NCBI RefSeq assembly: GCF_023023025.1
Contig: NZ_CP095481.1
Span: 6,399,001-6,463,000, forward strand
Direction of reading: 5' to 3'
DNA: 64,000 nt
Origin: Amycolatopsis sp. WQ 127309
Lineage (GTDB): Bacteria; Actinomycetota; Actinomycetes; Mycobacteriales; Pseudonocardiaceae
In this document: one piece after another, positions 16,883-26,436 of the stretch
Position numbering within the stretch: the stretch's first letter is position 1
Layout of the letters: the number at the start of each line of letters is the position of its first letter
The notes under the pieces: model-generated
The model's input: the letters and a program-made list of their open reading frames with translations, nothing else
Told to the model about the DNA's origin: nothing
Databases searched by the model: none
Made by a program: the position numbers and the translations under genes

Positions 16883-18658
16883 TCAGCGGGACTCGGCGTC
16901 GACGCGGGTCGTGACGCCGGTTTCGACGATCGTGCGGGTCGCCTCCACCGAGGCGTAGGTCCACAGGATCCGCATCGGCTCGGTCGCCGACGCGTTGCGG
17001 AACCGGTGCGGCGTGCCCGCGTCGACGTACGTCGTGTCCCAGCGCGACAGCCGGTGCTCGACGCCGTCGATCTCGGCGATCGCCTCGCCGTCGAGGATCA
17101 CGACGCTCTCCGGGCAGTTGTGCGTGTGCAGCGGGATGCCCGCGCCGCCCTCGAACGCCGTGGTGCCGTTCAGGAACACCCGCGCGCCGATCGCCCGGGT
17201 CACCAGCGGCACGGTGCTCGCGCCGCCGCCGCGGTTGTGCGCCGGCAACGCAGCAGGCCGCAGCACGGAGGCTGGAAACCCGGCCGGTGGTGCGGCCGGG
17301 CCGGTCCACACGGTCTTGGTGTTGACGAACTCCTGGATGCCCTCCGCGCCCAGCTCCCGGCCGTACCCGGACTTCTTGATCCCGCCGAACGGCAGCCGCG
17401 CGTCGGAGGCGACCAGGCCGTTGACGAACACCGCGCCCGCGTCCAGCTCCCGGACGAGGTGGGCGGCACGGCCGAGGTCGCGGGTCCACAGCGCCGCGCC
17501 GAGCCCGAACTCCGTCCGGTTGGCGAGCGCGATCGCCTCGGTGACGTCGGTGACGCGGGTGATCGCCGCGACCGGCCCGAACGTCTCCTCGTCGAAGGCC
17601 GCCATCCCCGGCGTGACGTGGTCGAGCACCGTCGGCGGGTAGAAGAACCCCGGTCCGTCGACGACTTCCCCGCCCAGCAGCAGCTTCGCCCCGGCGGCCA
17701 CACTGCGTTCGACCTGGTCGTGCAGCGTCGCGCGCAGGTTCTCGCGGGCCAGCGGGCCGAGGTCGGTGCCCGGCGAGCCGGGGTGTCCGATCCGCAACGC
17801 GGCGACCGCGGTGGTGAACGCCTCGACGAACTCGTCGGCCACGGCGTCTTCGACGATGAACCGCTTGGCGTTGACGCAGCTCTGGCCGCCGTTGACGAAC
17901 CGCGCCCGCACGGCCGTCGCCGCGGCGGCCGGCACGTCGGCGTCGGCCAGCACCACGAACGGGTCGGACCCGCCGAGTTCGAGCACCTGCTTCTTCAGCG
18001 CCGCGCCGGCCTGCGCGGCGATGATCGTGCCGACCTGGGTGGACCCGGTGAACGTGACCGCGGCGATCCGGTCGTCGGCGATGAGCCCGGCCACCGCGTC
18101 CGCCTCCACCAGCAGTGTGGCGCACAGCCCGGCCGGCGCACCGGCGTCGCGGAGCACCTCCGCGATGGCCAACGCGCACTGCGGGACGGTGCCCGCGTGC
18201 TTGAGGATCGTTCCGTTGCCCGCGGCCAGCGCGGGCGCGGCGAAGCGGAAGAACTGCCAGAACGGGTAGTTCCACGGCATCACGGCCAGCACTACGCCGA
18301 GCGGGTCGTAGACGACCTTGCTCTCGCTGGCGTTCGACACGACCGGCCGGTCGGCGAGGTACGCCGGCGCGTGCTCGGCGTAGTGCTCGCACGTCACCGC
18401 GCACTTCTCGATCTCGGCTTCGGCCTCGGCGAGCGGCTTGCCCATCTCCGCGGTGATCAGCCGGGCGTACTTTTCTTTGCCCGCACGCAGCACGCGGGCC
18501 AGCTCACGCAGCAGACCGACCCGCTCGGTGACGTCGAGGGTGCGCCAGCGGGCCTGGGCACCGGCGGCCGCGTCGAGCGCGGCGTCGACCTCGGCGGGGG
18601 AGTGCGGGGTGAACCGGGCCAGCTCGACGCCGCTCGCCGGATCGACGGACAGGATCAT
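16883..18658 (-). CDS. aldehyde dehydrogenase - cupin fusion
   Basis: 591 residues. Residues 1-~455 are an NAD(P)-dependent aldehyde dehydrogenase of the succinate-semialdehyde type. Catalytic residues are Glu227 (LELGGSDP) and Cys261 (NGGQSCVNAKR), with PWNYPFWQ and PFGGIKKSGYGRELG as family marks. After a proline/glycine linker (~457-485), residues ~490-591 form a cupin with metal-ligand pattern HTHNCPE and a later H in AGTPHRFRNA. A stop between domains is absent, so the fusion is real in this sequence. The cupin may sense or act on the aldehyde-acid. The ATG overlaps the preceding stop (ATGA). Confidence 0.9.
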   Translation of the reverse strand: MILSVDPASGVELARFTPHSPAEVDAALDAAAGAQARWRTLDVTERVGLLRELARVLRAGKEKYARLITAEMGKPLAEAEAEIEKCAVTCEHYAEHAPAYLADRPVVSNASESKVVYDPLGVVLAVMPWNYPFWQFFRFAAPALAAGNGTILKHAGTVPQCALAIAEVLRDAGAPAGLCATLLVEADAVAGLIADDRIAAVTFTGSTQVGTIIAAQAGAALKKQVLELGGSDPFVVLADADVPAAAATAVRARFVNGGQSCVNAKRFIVEDAVADEFVEAFTTAVAALRIGHPGSPGTDLGPLARENLRATLHDQVERSVAAGAKLLLGGEVVDGPGFFYPPTVLDHVTPGMAAFDEETFGPVAAITRVTDVTEAIALANRTEFGLGAALWTRDLGRAAHLVRELDAGAVFVNGLVASDARLPFGGIKKSGYGRELGAEGIQEFVNTKTVWTGPAAPPAGFPASVLRPAALPAHNRGGGASTVPLVTRAIGARVFLNGTTAFEGGAGIPLHTHNCPESVVILDGEAIAEIDGVEHRLSRWDTTYVDAGTPHRFRNASATEPMRILWTYASVEATRTIVETGVTTRVDAESR

Positions 18659-19728
18659 CGGACTCCAGTCTTGTTCAGGGTGCGGACGACGGCTTCGGCG
18701 AACGCGGCGGTGCCGAGTGCGCCGCCGAGGTCGCGGGTGCGGGTGGCGGGGTCGTCGAGCACGGCGTCGACGGCGGCGACGATCAGCTCGGCCGCCTTGA
18801 CCAGGCCGGGATCGCCGTCGCGGCGGCCGCGCCAGTCGAGCAGCATCGCGGCGGAGAGGACGAGCGACGTCGGGTTGGCGACGCCGAGCCCGGCGATGTC
18901 GGGCGCGGACCCGTGCTGGGCCTGGCCGACGCACAGGTCGTGACCCGCGTTGACCGACCCGGCCAGGCCGAGGCCGCCGGACAGCTCGGACGCCTCGTCG
19001 GACAGGATGTCGCCGAACATGTTGGTGGTGACCACGACGTCAAACCGGTCCGGCGTGCGGATCAGCAATGCGGCGGCGGCGTCGACGATCAGCTCGTCCA
19101 GCTCGACGTCGGGATACCGCTCGGCGACCGCCCGGACCTCGCGCAGGAACAGGCCGTCGGACAGCTTGAGCACGTTGGCCTTGTGCACCGCGGTCACCTT
19201 GTGCCGCCGCCCGCGCGCCAGCTCGAACGCGGCCACGGCCACCCGCTCGGACGCCTGCGCACTGACCTTGCGGACCGCCAGCGCGAGATCGGGGCCGGGC
19301 ATGAACTCGCCGTTGCCCGCGTGCATGTTGCGGTCCGCGTAGAAGCCTTCGGTGTTCTCCCGCACGATCACCAGGTCCATCGGGGAGCGCAGCAGGCTCA
19401 GCCCGGCGCGCGAGCGGCACGGCCGGATGTTGGCGAACAGCTCGAACACCGTGCGCAGCTCGGCCGACGGGTTGATGCCGCCGTCCACGCGCGGCGGGTA
19501 CTCGTAGTGCGACACCGGGCCGAGCAGCACGCCGTCGACCTGCGGGATCCGGGTCAGCACTTCGGCGGGCAGCGTGGTGCCGGCCGCGGCCAGCGACGCG
19601 AGGCCGATGTCGTGGGTCTCGAAGGCCAGGTCGAGGCCGAGCAGGGCGTCGGCGGCGGTGAGGACGTCGAGGGTGGCGGCGGTGATCTCGGGGCCGATGC
19701 CGTCACCCGGCAGGACGAGGATTCTCAT
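18655..19728 (-). CDS. isocitrate/isopropylmalate dehydrogenase family protein (tartrate/malate-type)
   Basis: 357-residue beta-decarboxylating dehydrogenase. It has the N-terminal LPGDGIGPEI, the substrate segment VIVRENTEGFYAD, metal-binding DIL-SDEASEL residues and nucleotide-binding HGSAPDIAGLGVANP. The family oxidises and decarboxylates 2-hydroxy acids such as isopropylmalate, isocitrate, homoisocitrate, tartrate or D-malate. As the same regulon encodes an aconitase, an aconitase-then-dehydrogenase step resembling the lysine/leucine chain-elongation chemistry is possible (inference). Both ends overlap neighbours by ATGA. Confidence 0.9.
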   Translation of the reverse strand: MRILVLPGDGIGPEITAATLDVLTAADALLGLDLAFETHDIGLASLAAAGTTLPAEVLTRIPQVDGVLLGPVSHYEYPPRVDGGINPSAELRTVFELFANIRPCRSRAGLSLLRSPMDLVIVRENTEGFYADRNMHAGNGEFMPGPDLALAVRKVSAQASERVAVAAFELARGRRHKVTAVHKANVLKLSDGLFLREVRAVAERYPDVELDELIVDAAAALLIRTPDRFDVVVTTNMFGDILSDEASELSGGLGLAGSVNAGHDLCVGQAQHGSAPDIAGLGVANPTSLVLSAAMLLDWRGRRDGDPGLVKAAELIVAAVDAVLDDPATRTRDLGGALGTAAFAEAVVRTLNKTGVR

Positions 19729-20638
19729 GAGGGCCTTCCGGTCAGAAGTGCCGCCAGGTGCGGCCGCAGCCGCTCGGCGAGCAGGCGGTAGCCGTCGGCA
19801 CCCGGGTGCAGGCCGTCGACGAGCAGGTGGGCGTCGTCCGGGCCGAAGACGGACGGGCCGTCCAGCACGGGCAGGCCGTGCGCGGCGGCCGCGACCTCGG
19901 CCCGGACGTCCGCGAGGGTCAGCCCGAGCGCGTTGCGCTGGTCCTCGCGGTCCGGGGCGTGCAGGGGCGTGGTCAGCAGGATCGGGGTGTCCGGGTGGCC
20001 GTCCCGGATCGTGCGCACGAACCCCTCCAGCGCGGGCCCGAGCGAACGCGGGGAAAACGTTGCGGCGCCGTGGATGTTGACGCCGACACAGAGACTGATC
20101 ACGTCGGCTCCGGTGTCGCGGATGTAGCGCGCCACGGCCGGGTCGAGGTGGCATTCCCCGGCGAACCCCAGGCAGCGCAACGACCACCCGAGTTTCGTCG
20201 CCACCAGCGCGGGCCACGTCTCGGACGGCCCGGCGGCCCGCCGGCACTGGGTGATGGAACTGCCGTAGGCCAGCCACTTCGGCCCTTCCGGCACCGGCGT
20301 CAGCTCCCCGTTCACGCGGAACTCGCCGAGCCGGACGTGACTCGACTGCGGCAGCCAGATCCGCACCTGCTTGCGGCCCTCGGGAAGGTCGTCGACGCGG
20401 ACCTCGCGCGACCGGCGCACCAGCTTGCCGTCGACCACGACGTCCCAGTCGCCTTCGCCGACGACGTCCCACGAGAAGCCGGTGGCGTCGGTTTCGAACT
20501 CCAGGCGGACCCCGGCGGGCATGCGGGCGACGGTGTCCAGGCGCGGGTGCAGCGGCCCCGACGGCAGCCGGCGCGGCACGAGCCAGCCGTCTTCGGTGCC
20601 GATTTCCGCGTGCCCACGCAGGAAATCCCGGTACTCGG

Positions 20639-20642
<4 letters not shown>
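19725..20642 (-). CDS. SGNH/GDSL hydrolase, cytosolic
   Basis: 305-residue SGNH hydrolase without signal peptide. An N-terminal beta-sandwich (~1-115) precedes the hydrolase core. Block I is YGSSITQC (nucleophile Ser), the conserved Gly is in LGFAGEC, block III is CVGVNI in place of GxND, and block V is DGLHPGADGY with the catalytic Asp-His. The domain layout resembles carbohydrate and acyl esterases. The GTG start overlaps the rocD stop (GTGA). It is the third ester-hydrolase family in this regulon, which supports an esterified substrate (inference). Confidence 0.88.
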
Positions 20643-21825
<1,183 letters not shown>

Positions 21826-21829
<4 letters not shown>

Positions 21830-22710
21830 GGGCTCTCTTTCCGGTGCGGGGGCTGGGTTGTACGGCGGCGGCCGCCAGTCTGGCTGAGCTCCGACCGCAG
21901 CCCGGTCAGCAGCTCGGCGCGTTCGGTGGCGCGGGTTTCGTCCTTCGCGCGCACGCCGAGCACGAGGGCGTCGGTGAGCACCTGGGACGGCAGGCCTTCG
22001 CCGGTGGCGCCGGTCGGGGTGTGCGCGGCGGCCAGGGTGACGTGCACGCGGTCGGCGAACACGGGACCCAGGGAGTCGGAGATCAGCACCGCCCGGGCGC
22101 CGACCGCGGCGGCGTGGTCGAGCACGACGTCGATCTCCGCGAGCAGCCGGCTGGGGGAGTAGAGGACGACGACGTCGCCGCGTGCGAGTTCCAGCAGGTC
22201 GTCGGCCAGCCGGAAGCCGGTGGCCCCGGTCGCGCGGGCCCGCCGGCCGAGGCGCCGCAGCCGCAGCGCGAGGTAGGCGGCCACGGTCTCCGACGGCCCG
22301 ATGCCGAAGGCGAGCACCTCCCGGGCCCCGGCGAGCACGTCGACGGCCGTGTCGAACGTCGACGCGCTGGTGAGCCGCAGGGTGTCGGCGAGCCGCCGGG
22401 TGGCTTCGGCGAAGACGTGGGTCAGCAGGGATCCTTCGGGCCCGGGCGGGGGTGCCGGGCTGGTGGCCCGGACGACCTGCCGGGTCAGGCTGTGCCGCAG
22501 CTCCAGCAGGCCCGTGTAGCCCAGCGACCGCGCGGTCCGCACGACGGTGGCGTCGCTGGTCCCGGTGGCGGCCGCGATCTGCCCGGCGGTGGCGAAGATC
22601 GCGTCCGGGCCGTGGTTCCGCAGGTACTCGGCGACTTTCCGCTCGGCGGCGGGCAGCAGCGCCAGCCGCCCGGTGATGCGGTCCTGGAGCGACAGCTCTG
22701 TAGTGTCCAT
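21826..22710 (-). CDS. MurR/RpiR family regulator with SIS domain (RpiR-3)
   Basis: 294-residue RpiR regulator and first gene of the six-gene leftward operon. The helix-turn-helix is TAGQIAAATGTSDATVVRT (~40-58). The SIS domain is around VLAFGIGPSETVAAYLALRL and VVVLYSPSRL. The start is ATG 22710. The two best operator copies of the window lie 18-82 bp upstream, so autoregulation is likely. Its stop overlaps the rocD start (ATGA). Confidence 0.92.
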
Positions 22711-22727
22711 ATCAGCCGACGGCTCCC

Positions 22728-22792
22728 TTGTAGGAATGACTACATCGTAGCGTATCCCTCAAGTTGCGCAAGAGTTGTAGTCTTCACTACAA
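22728..22792 (-). promoter_or_regulatory. RpiR-type operators upstream of the RpiR-3/rocD operon
   Basis: Two strong copies of TTGTAG-N6-CTACAA: TTGTAG-GAATGA-CTACAT at 22728-22745 and TTGTAG-TCTTCA-CTACAA at 22775-22792. The second is a perfect inverted repeat (extended arms TTGTAGT/ACTACAA) and is the best match in the window. A half-site TCGTAG lies between at 22745-22750. The position, just before the start codon at 22710, suits repression. Confidence 0.65.
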
Positions 22793-22798
22793 GACGGG

Positions 22799-23030
22799 TC
22801 ATCCCCACATCGACCGCAGCGGGTGCACCGTCACGGGGTGGACGTCGACCGGCCGGCCGGCCGCGGCGAGGGTGATGCCCCCGGCGTTGGGCAGGAAGCA
22901 GCGGGAGCAGGAGAACCCGCGGCCGCCACGTTTCGCCGTACAACGGCTGGGTGTTCGCCGGCGGCACCTCGGGGTGGTCGGTCTGGATCACGTGGTCGAC
23001 GTTGACGTGCCCCCAGTCGCCGGGATCACG
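22799..23030 (-). pseudogene. possible frameshifted gene remnant
   Basis: Part of the 482-bp stretch 22711-23192, which holds no intact gene. On the minus strand one frame reads HVNVDHVIQTDHPEVPPAN and then PLYGE, and near 22915-22945 the protein-like sequence moves to another frame with FSCSRCFLPNAGG and ends RSMWG-stop at 22799. An upstream stop and no start codon argue that it is not expressed. The Cys pair C-x2-C suggests a former metal site. I do not recognise the family; it may be chance. Confidence 0.25.
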
Positions 23031-23164
23031 CCGCGGGAGCCGGCCGGATCAGGGTGCCCAGGGCGTCGCGGGGAGATCAAGGATTGTGCAAAGCGAAGCG
23101 CTGCCCCGGAATCGGGCGCGAGTCCATTGTGGAACGTCCGTACGTCGAGGCGATGCCCATAAGC

Positions 23165-23192
23165 GGGCATGAAGGCATGCTAGCATGCGGGC
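23165..23192 (+). promoter_or_regulatory. GCATG-repeat palindrome, probable operator of the RHH gene
   Basis: A perfect 14-bp palindrome, GCATGCTAGCATGC, at 23175-23188 is flanked on both sides by GGGCATGA, giving four GCATG boxes in 32 bp directly before and into the start codon. Ribbon-helix-helix proteins usually bind such short repeated boxes and repress their own operon. Confidence 0.55.
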
Positions 23193-23348
23193 ATGACTCA
23201 AGCCGTCAAACGGCAGTTCAGCGTCTACCTGCCGCCCGAGCTCATCAGGCGGGTCAAACACGCGTCCGTCGACGCGGACGAGTCGCTCTCGGCGTTCGTC
23301 GAGCACGCGCTCGAGGAGTACCTGCGACGCGGTGAGGAGCGATCGTGA
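23193..23348 (+). CDS. small ribbon-helix-helix (CopG/Arc-type) regulator
   Basis: 51-residue protein beginning [18 protein letters not shown]. It has the beta-strand KRQFSVYLP, then helix 1 ([15 protein letters not shown]) and helix 2 ([14 protein letters not shown]), the RHH pattern in full. RHH proteins dimerise and place the strand in the DNA major groove. The stop overlaps the ATG of the VOC gene (TGATG). No toxin gene follows, so this is probably a plain repressor of the VOC-MFS pair and not an antitoxin. Confidence 0.75.
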   Translation: MTQAVKRQFSVYLPPELIRRVKHASVDADESLSAFVEHALEEYLRRGEERS

Positions 23349-23695
23349 TGCGCGTGCTGCCGATCCGCTACAGCGCGGACGTCGAAGCCCTGACGCGGTT
23401 CTACCGGGCCCTCGGCCTGGAGAGCGGGCCGGCGTCGCGTCCCGGCGGCTGGATCGAGCTGCCCGCCGACGGCGGCACGCTGGCCCTGCACCGCGCGGCC
23501 GCCGAGGACGCCGGCCGGTGCGAGCTGGCGTTCGAGGCCGACGAGCCGCTGGAGGACGTCGCGGATCGCTTGCGGGCGGCCGGGTTCGAGCCCGGCCCGG
23601 TGACCGACGAAGGCTTCGGCTTCTCGCTGCGCGTCCGGGATCCCGACGGCGTGTGGGTGCAGATCAACCGGTACGACCGAGAGCTGTACACGTGA
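23348..23695 (+). CDS. VOC/glyoxalase-fold protein
   Basis: 115-residue vicinal oxygen chelate protein. It shows the two beta-alpha-beta-beta-beta halves: ADVEALTRFYRALGLE near the start and RVRDPDGVWVQINRY at the end, where D-P-[DE]-G is the family signature. Such proteins serve as small dioxygenases, isomerases or antibiotic-binding resistance proteins. Sandwiched between an RHH regulator and an MFS exporter by overlapping start/stop codons, it may be a resistance or binding protein (inference). Confidence 0.82.
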   Translation: MRVLPIRYSADVEALTRFYRALGLESGPASRPGGWIELPADGGTLALHRAAAEDAGRCELAFEADEPLEDVADRLRAAGFEPGPVTDEGFGFSLRVRDPDGVWVQINRYDRELYT

Positions 23696-24963
23696 GAGGT
23701 GCCCCGCCGGTGCTCGCCGCCGGGATCGTCGCGCTCGAGTTCGCGGCCGCCGTGACCGGGTTCGTCGCGTCCACGCTGCTGCCCGTCGTCGCCGACGACC
23801 TGGACGCGCGGGGCCGGCTCGGGCTCCTCATCGCCGGTTCGACACTGGGGTTGTTCGTCGCGCTCCCGCTGGCGAGCCGGGTACTGGGCCGGCTGGGGCC
23901 GCGGCGCACCCTGGCCGCCGGCATGCTCGCCTACCTCGGCGGGCTCGCACTGGCCGCGTCCGCTCAGGCGGCGTGGGTGTTCGCGCTGGGGCAGTTCACC
24001 AGCGGCCTGGCCGGCGGCCTGCTGGCGGTGTTCGGGATCAGCTCGGCGATCCGGCACCTCGACGAACGGCTGCGCATCCGGGTGGTCGCGGCGTCGTCGG
24101 CGATGTGGATCGTGCCCGCCCTGGCCGGTCCGGCCGCGACGCTGGGCCTGGAACACCTCGTCGGGTGGCGCTGGACCCTGCTGGTGCCGGTGCCGTTCGT
24201 CCTCTTCGGACGGCTGCTGGTCGTGCGCGCCGTCCGCGACGACCCGCCCGTCGAGGCCGCGCCGCGTCCGCTGGGCCGGACGCTGTCGGTGCCGCTGGGC
24301 GCGGCGTGCGTCGTGCTGAGCGCGGGGTGGTGGCCGCTCGCGATCGCCGGCGCGGTGCTCACGGTGGCGGGGACGGTCGCGATCCTGCCCGCGGGAACCG
24401 CGCGCCTGCGGCGGGGGACACCCGCCGCGCTCGGGGCGATGGTGCTGTTCGCGGCCGGTTACTTCGGCGCGGACAGCCTGATCACCGTGCTGCTGACGAG
24501 CGGGTTCCGGATGAGCCTCGGGCAGGCGGCGGTCGTGCTGAGCGCCGCCCCGCTGGGGTGGGCGGTGACGAGCCTCCTGGTCACGCGGTGCACGTCGGCG
24601 TTTCCGGTCGCCGGCCTGAGCCTGACCGCGCTCGGCACGGCCGTACCGGCGGTCGAGCTGGCCACCGGCGGCTCGTTCGGCGTCGTCCTGGGCGCGTGGA
24701 CCGTGGCCGGGATCGGCGTCGGGCTCGCGTACCCCAGCCTGTACATCCGGGCGACGACCGCGGGTTCGAGCGGATTCACGGCCACGGAGCTGGCGACCGC
24801 GGTCATCACGGCCGAATGCGTCGGCCAGCTCCTGGGCCGTGCGGCCGGCGGCACCTTGAGCTCGGCCGGCACCACCGGCGGGCTGGTCGCCTCCTACGTG
24901 CTGTTCGCGCTCGCCCTGATCGCGGCCGCGGGTGCCGCGAGCCGGACATCGACCGCCGGGTAG
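23692..24963 (+). CDS. MFS transporter
   Basis: 423-residue major facilitator protein with twelve predicted hydrophobic segments. Loop 2-3 has a degraded motif A (ASRVLGRLGPRRTLAAG). GTG 23692 overlaps the VOC stop (GTGA), making an RHH-VOC-MFS operon. The likely role is efflux of a small molecule also recognised by the VOC protein; the substrate is unknown. The region 24964-25083 after it, convergent with lsr2, shows no clear terminator. Confidence 0.85.
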   Translation: MRGAPPVLAAGIVALEFAAAVTGFVASTLLPVVADDLDARGRLGLLIAGSTLGLFVALPLASRVLGRLGPRRTLAAGMLAYLGGLALAASAQAAWVFALGQFTSGLAGGLLAVFGISSAIRHLDERLRIRVVAASSAMWIVPALAGPAATLGLEHLVGWRWTLLVPVPFVLFGRLLVVRAVRDDPPVEAAPRPLGRTLSVPLGAACVVLSAGWWPLAIAGAVLTVAGTVAILPAGTARLRRGTPAALGAMVLFAAGYFGADSLITVLLTSGFRMSLGQAAVVLSAAPLGWAVTSLLVTRCTSAFPVAGLSLTALGTAVPAVELATGGSFGVVLGAWTVAGIGVGLAYPSLYIRATTAGSSGFTATELATAVITAECVGQLLGRAAGGTLSSAGTTGGLVASYVLFALALIAAAGAASRTSTAG

Positions 24964-25083
24964 TCATCATTCCGGCGCGGTATCGGTGAATCCGGGCGGC
25001 GCCGACCGGACCGATTTCCCGCTCGAAACGGCGTCGATTACGCGGAATGGCCCATGGCCGCGCCGCTGAACGGCTGTCATGCC

Positions 25084-25488
25084 TTACTTCTTCACGGCGG
25101 CGACCTTCTTGCGCGGCGTGCGCTTGCGGGCCGCGACGGGCTCGGCGGCCTGTCGCTGCGCCTCGTCGTAGGCGGTGACGATCTCGGAGGAGAGGCGGCC
25201 GCGCTCGGAGACCTCGTAGCCGCTTTCCCCGGCCCAGGCGCGGATCGCGCGTGAACGCTCGCGGTCCGCGCTGCTCGCCGTCGACTGCCCGGTGGCAACG
25301 CGCACCTTCCGGCCGCCGGTCTTGCGGCTCGCGGCGATGAACCGCGCGAGTTCCCCGCGCAGGGCGGTGGCGTTGTCGTCGGAGAGGTCGATCTCGTAGC
25401 TGACGCCGTCGAGGCCGAAGGGAATGGTGTGGGTGGCGGGGCTGCCGTCGAGGTCGTCCAGCATCTCGACGAGGACCTTTTGCGCCAT
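25084..25488 (-). CDS. lsr2: Lsr2 nucleoid-associated protein
   Basis: 134 residues, longer than the usual ~110 because of a lysine-rich tail (ARKRTPRKK, VKK end). The N-terminal dimerisation domain begins MAQKVLVEMLDDLDG and carries GVSYEIDLSDDNA. The C-terminal DNA-binding domain has WAGESGYEVSERGRL, including the RGR that inserts into AT-rich minor groove. Lsr2 is the actinobacterial xenogeneic silencer and bridges DNA. GGAG precedes ATG 25488. Confidence 0.96.
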   Translation of the reverse strand: MAQKVLVEMLDDLDGSPATHTIPFGLDGVSYEIDLSDDNATALRGELARFIAASRKTGGRKVRVATGQSTASSADRERSRAIRAWAGESGYEVSERGRLSSEIVTAYDEAQRQAAEPVAARKRTPRKKVAAVKK

Positions 25489-25692
25489 GGGAATTCTCCA
25501 ACCGGTTGACTGTGTGTCCGTGGTGACCAGGAGCACGATATGCGGGATCCACTGTGGATCATACATACTCACCGGTATTATCGCAATTTCCCGAAAACGC
25601 GAACAAGTATCGTGAAAATGTCACAGGGCCGGCGGACGGCGTTTATGGCCGGCGCGGGCGCCGCTGTTGACGGCCGCGTTCGTTCCGCCTGA
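25489..25692 (-). promoter_or_regulatory. lsr2: lsr2 upstream region with candidate promoter
   Basis: Unusually AT-rich for this window. On the minus strand, -35 TTGTTC (25606-25601) and -10 GATAAT (25582-25577) are separated by 18 bp. A 15-bp palindrome GATCCACTGTGGATC at 25546-25560 lies between promoter and start. Local AT richness could let Lsr2 bind its own promoter. Confidence 0.4.
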
Positions 25693-26415
25693 TCAGCCGG
25701 GCCGCTCGGGTGAGCGGAGCAGGTCGTCGAGGCCGCCGCGGGCGTCCGCCATGACGAGCTCCTCCGCGGTGGCCGCGTCGCCGGCGCGCAGGGCGCGGAC
25801 CAGCGCGCGGTGGCCGGAGTAGCGGTCGAGCCCGAACCGGTCGTCGGCCAGCACGTGCTCGATCAGGCGGCTGCGCCGCTCGGCGCGGGAGAACACCCGG
25901 CTCTGCTCCAGCAGCCGCACGAGCACCGGGTTGCCGGCGCACGCGCTCACCTCGTCGTTGAACCGCTGGAAGACGTCGAGCAGGGTGTGGACGTAGTTCT
26001 CGACGCGCTGCCCGTCGGCGTGCCGCTGGCGCATGACGATCACCAGGTCGTCGGCGGTGTCGAGGAGCGCGTCGAGCCGGACCAGGTGACCCTTCGTCGC
26101 GTGCCGGGCCGCGAAGCGCGCGACCAGCCCGCGCAGGGCGACCTCCACCTCGGCCAGGTCCCGGATCGCGGCGTCCCCGATCATCGCGACGACCACCGTC
26201 CGCGGCCCGGCGCGCTCGATGAGGCCGTCCTGCTCCAGGCGCCGGATCGCTTCGCGGACCGGGGTGGGGCTGACGGCGAAGCGTTCGGCCAGGCCCCGTT
26301 CGGTGACCTTCTCGCCCGGGCGCAGGTCGCCCGCGGCGATGGCGTCCTGAACCGCGCGGTAGGTGCGGTCGGCGAGCGTCTCCGCCACCGGGGCGGCCGG
26401 TGACTGCTGATTCAT
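25693..26415 (-). CDS. GntR family regulator, FCD subfamily
   Basis: 240-residue GntR/FadR-type regulator. The winged helix spans ~15-80 (GEKVTERGLAERFAVSPTPVREAIRRLEQDGLI). An all-helical FCD ligand domain follows (~100-230), with candidate metal ligands in FNDEVSACAGN and SGHRALVRAL. FCD proteins bind carboxylic acids. It is divergent from the MFS/2-hydroxyacid dehydrogenase operon at 26538, whose promoter it most likely controls. Confidence 0.9.
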   Translation of the reverse strand: MNQQSPAAPVAETLADRTYRAVQDAIAAGDLRPGEKVTERGLAERFAVSPTPVREAIRRLEQDGLIERAGPRTVVVAMIGDAAIRDLAEVEVALRGLVARFAARHATKGHLVRLDALLDTADDLVIVMRQRHADGQRVENYVHTLLDVFQRFNDEVSACAGNPVLVRLLEQSRVFSRAERRSRLIEHVLADDRFGLDRYSGHRALVRALRAGDAATAEELVMADARGGLDDLLRSPERPG

Positions 26416-26436
26416 GTCCTTACCTTAACCGAGCCA

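Noticed and set aside
17006..18943. 645-codon plus-strand frame opposite the aldehyde dehydrogenase
   Set aside because: No recognisable domain; the opposite strand has Glu227, Cys261 and the complete fold.
23193..23695. RHH gene and neighbour as a toxin-antitoxin pair
   Set aside because: The second gene has a clear VOC signature, not a RelE/ParE or PIN toxin fold.
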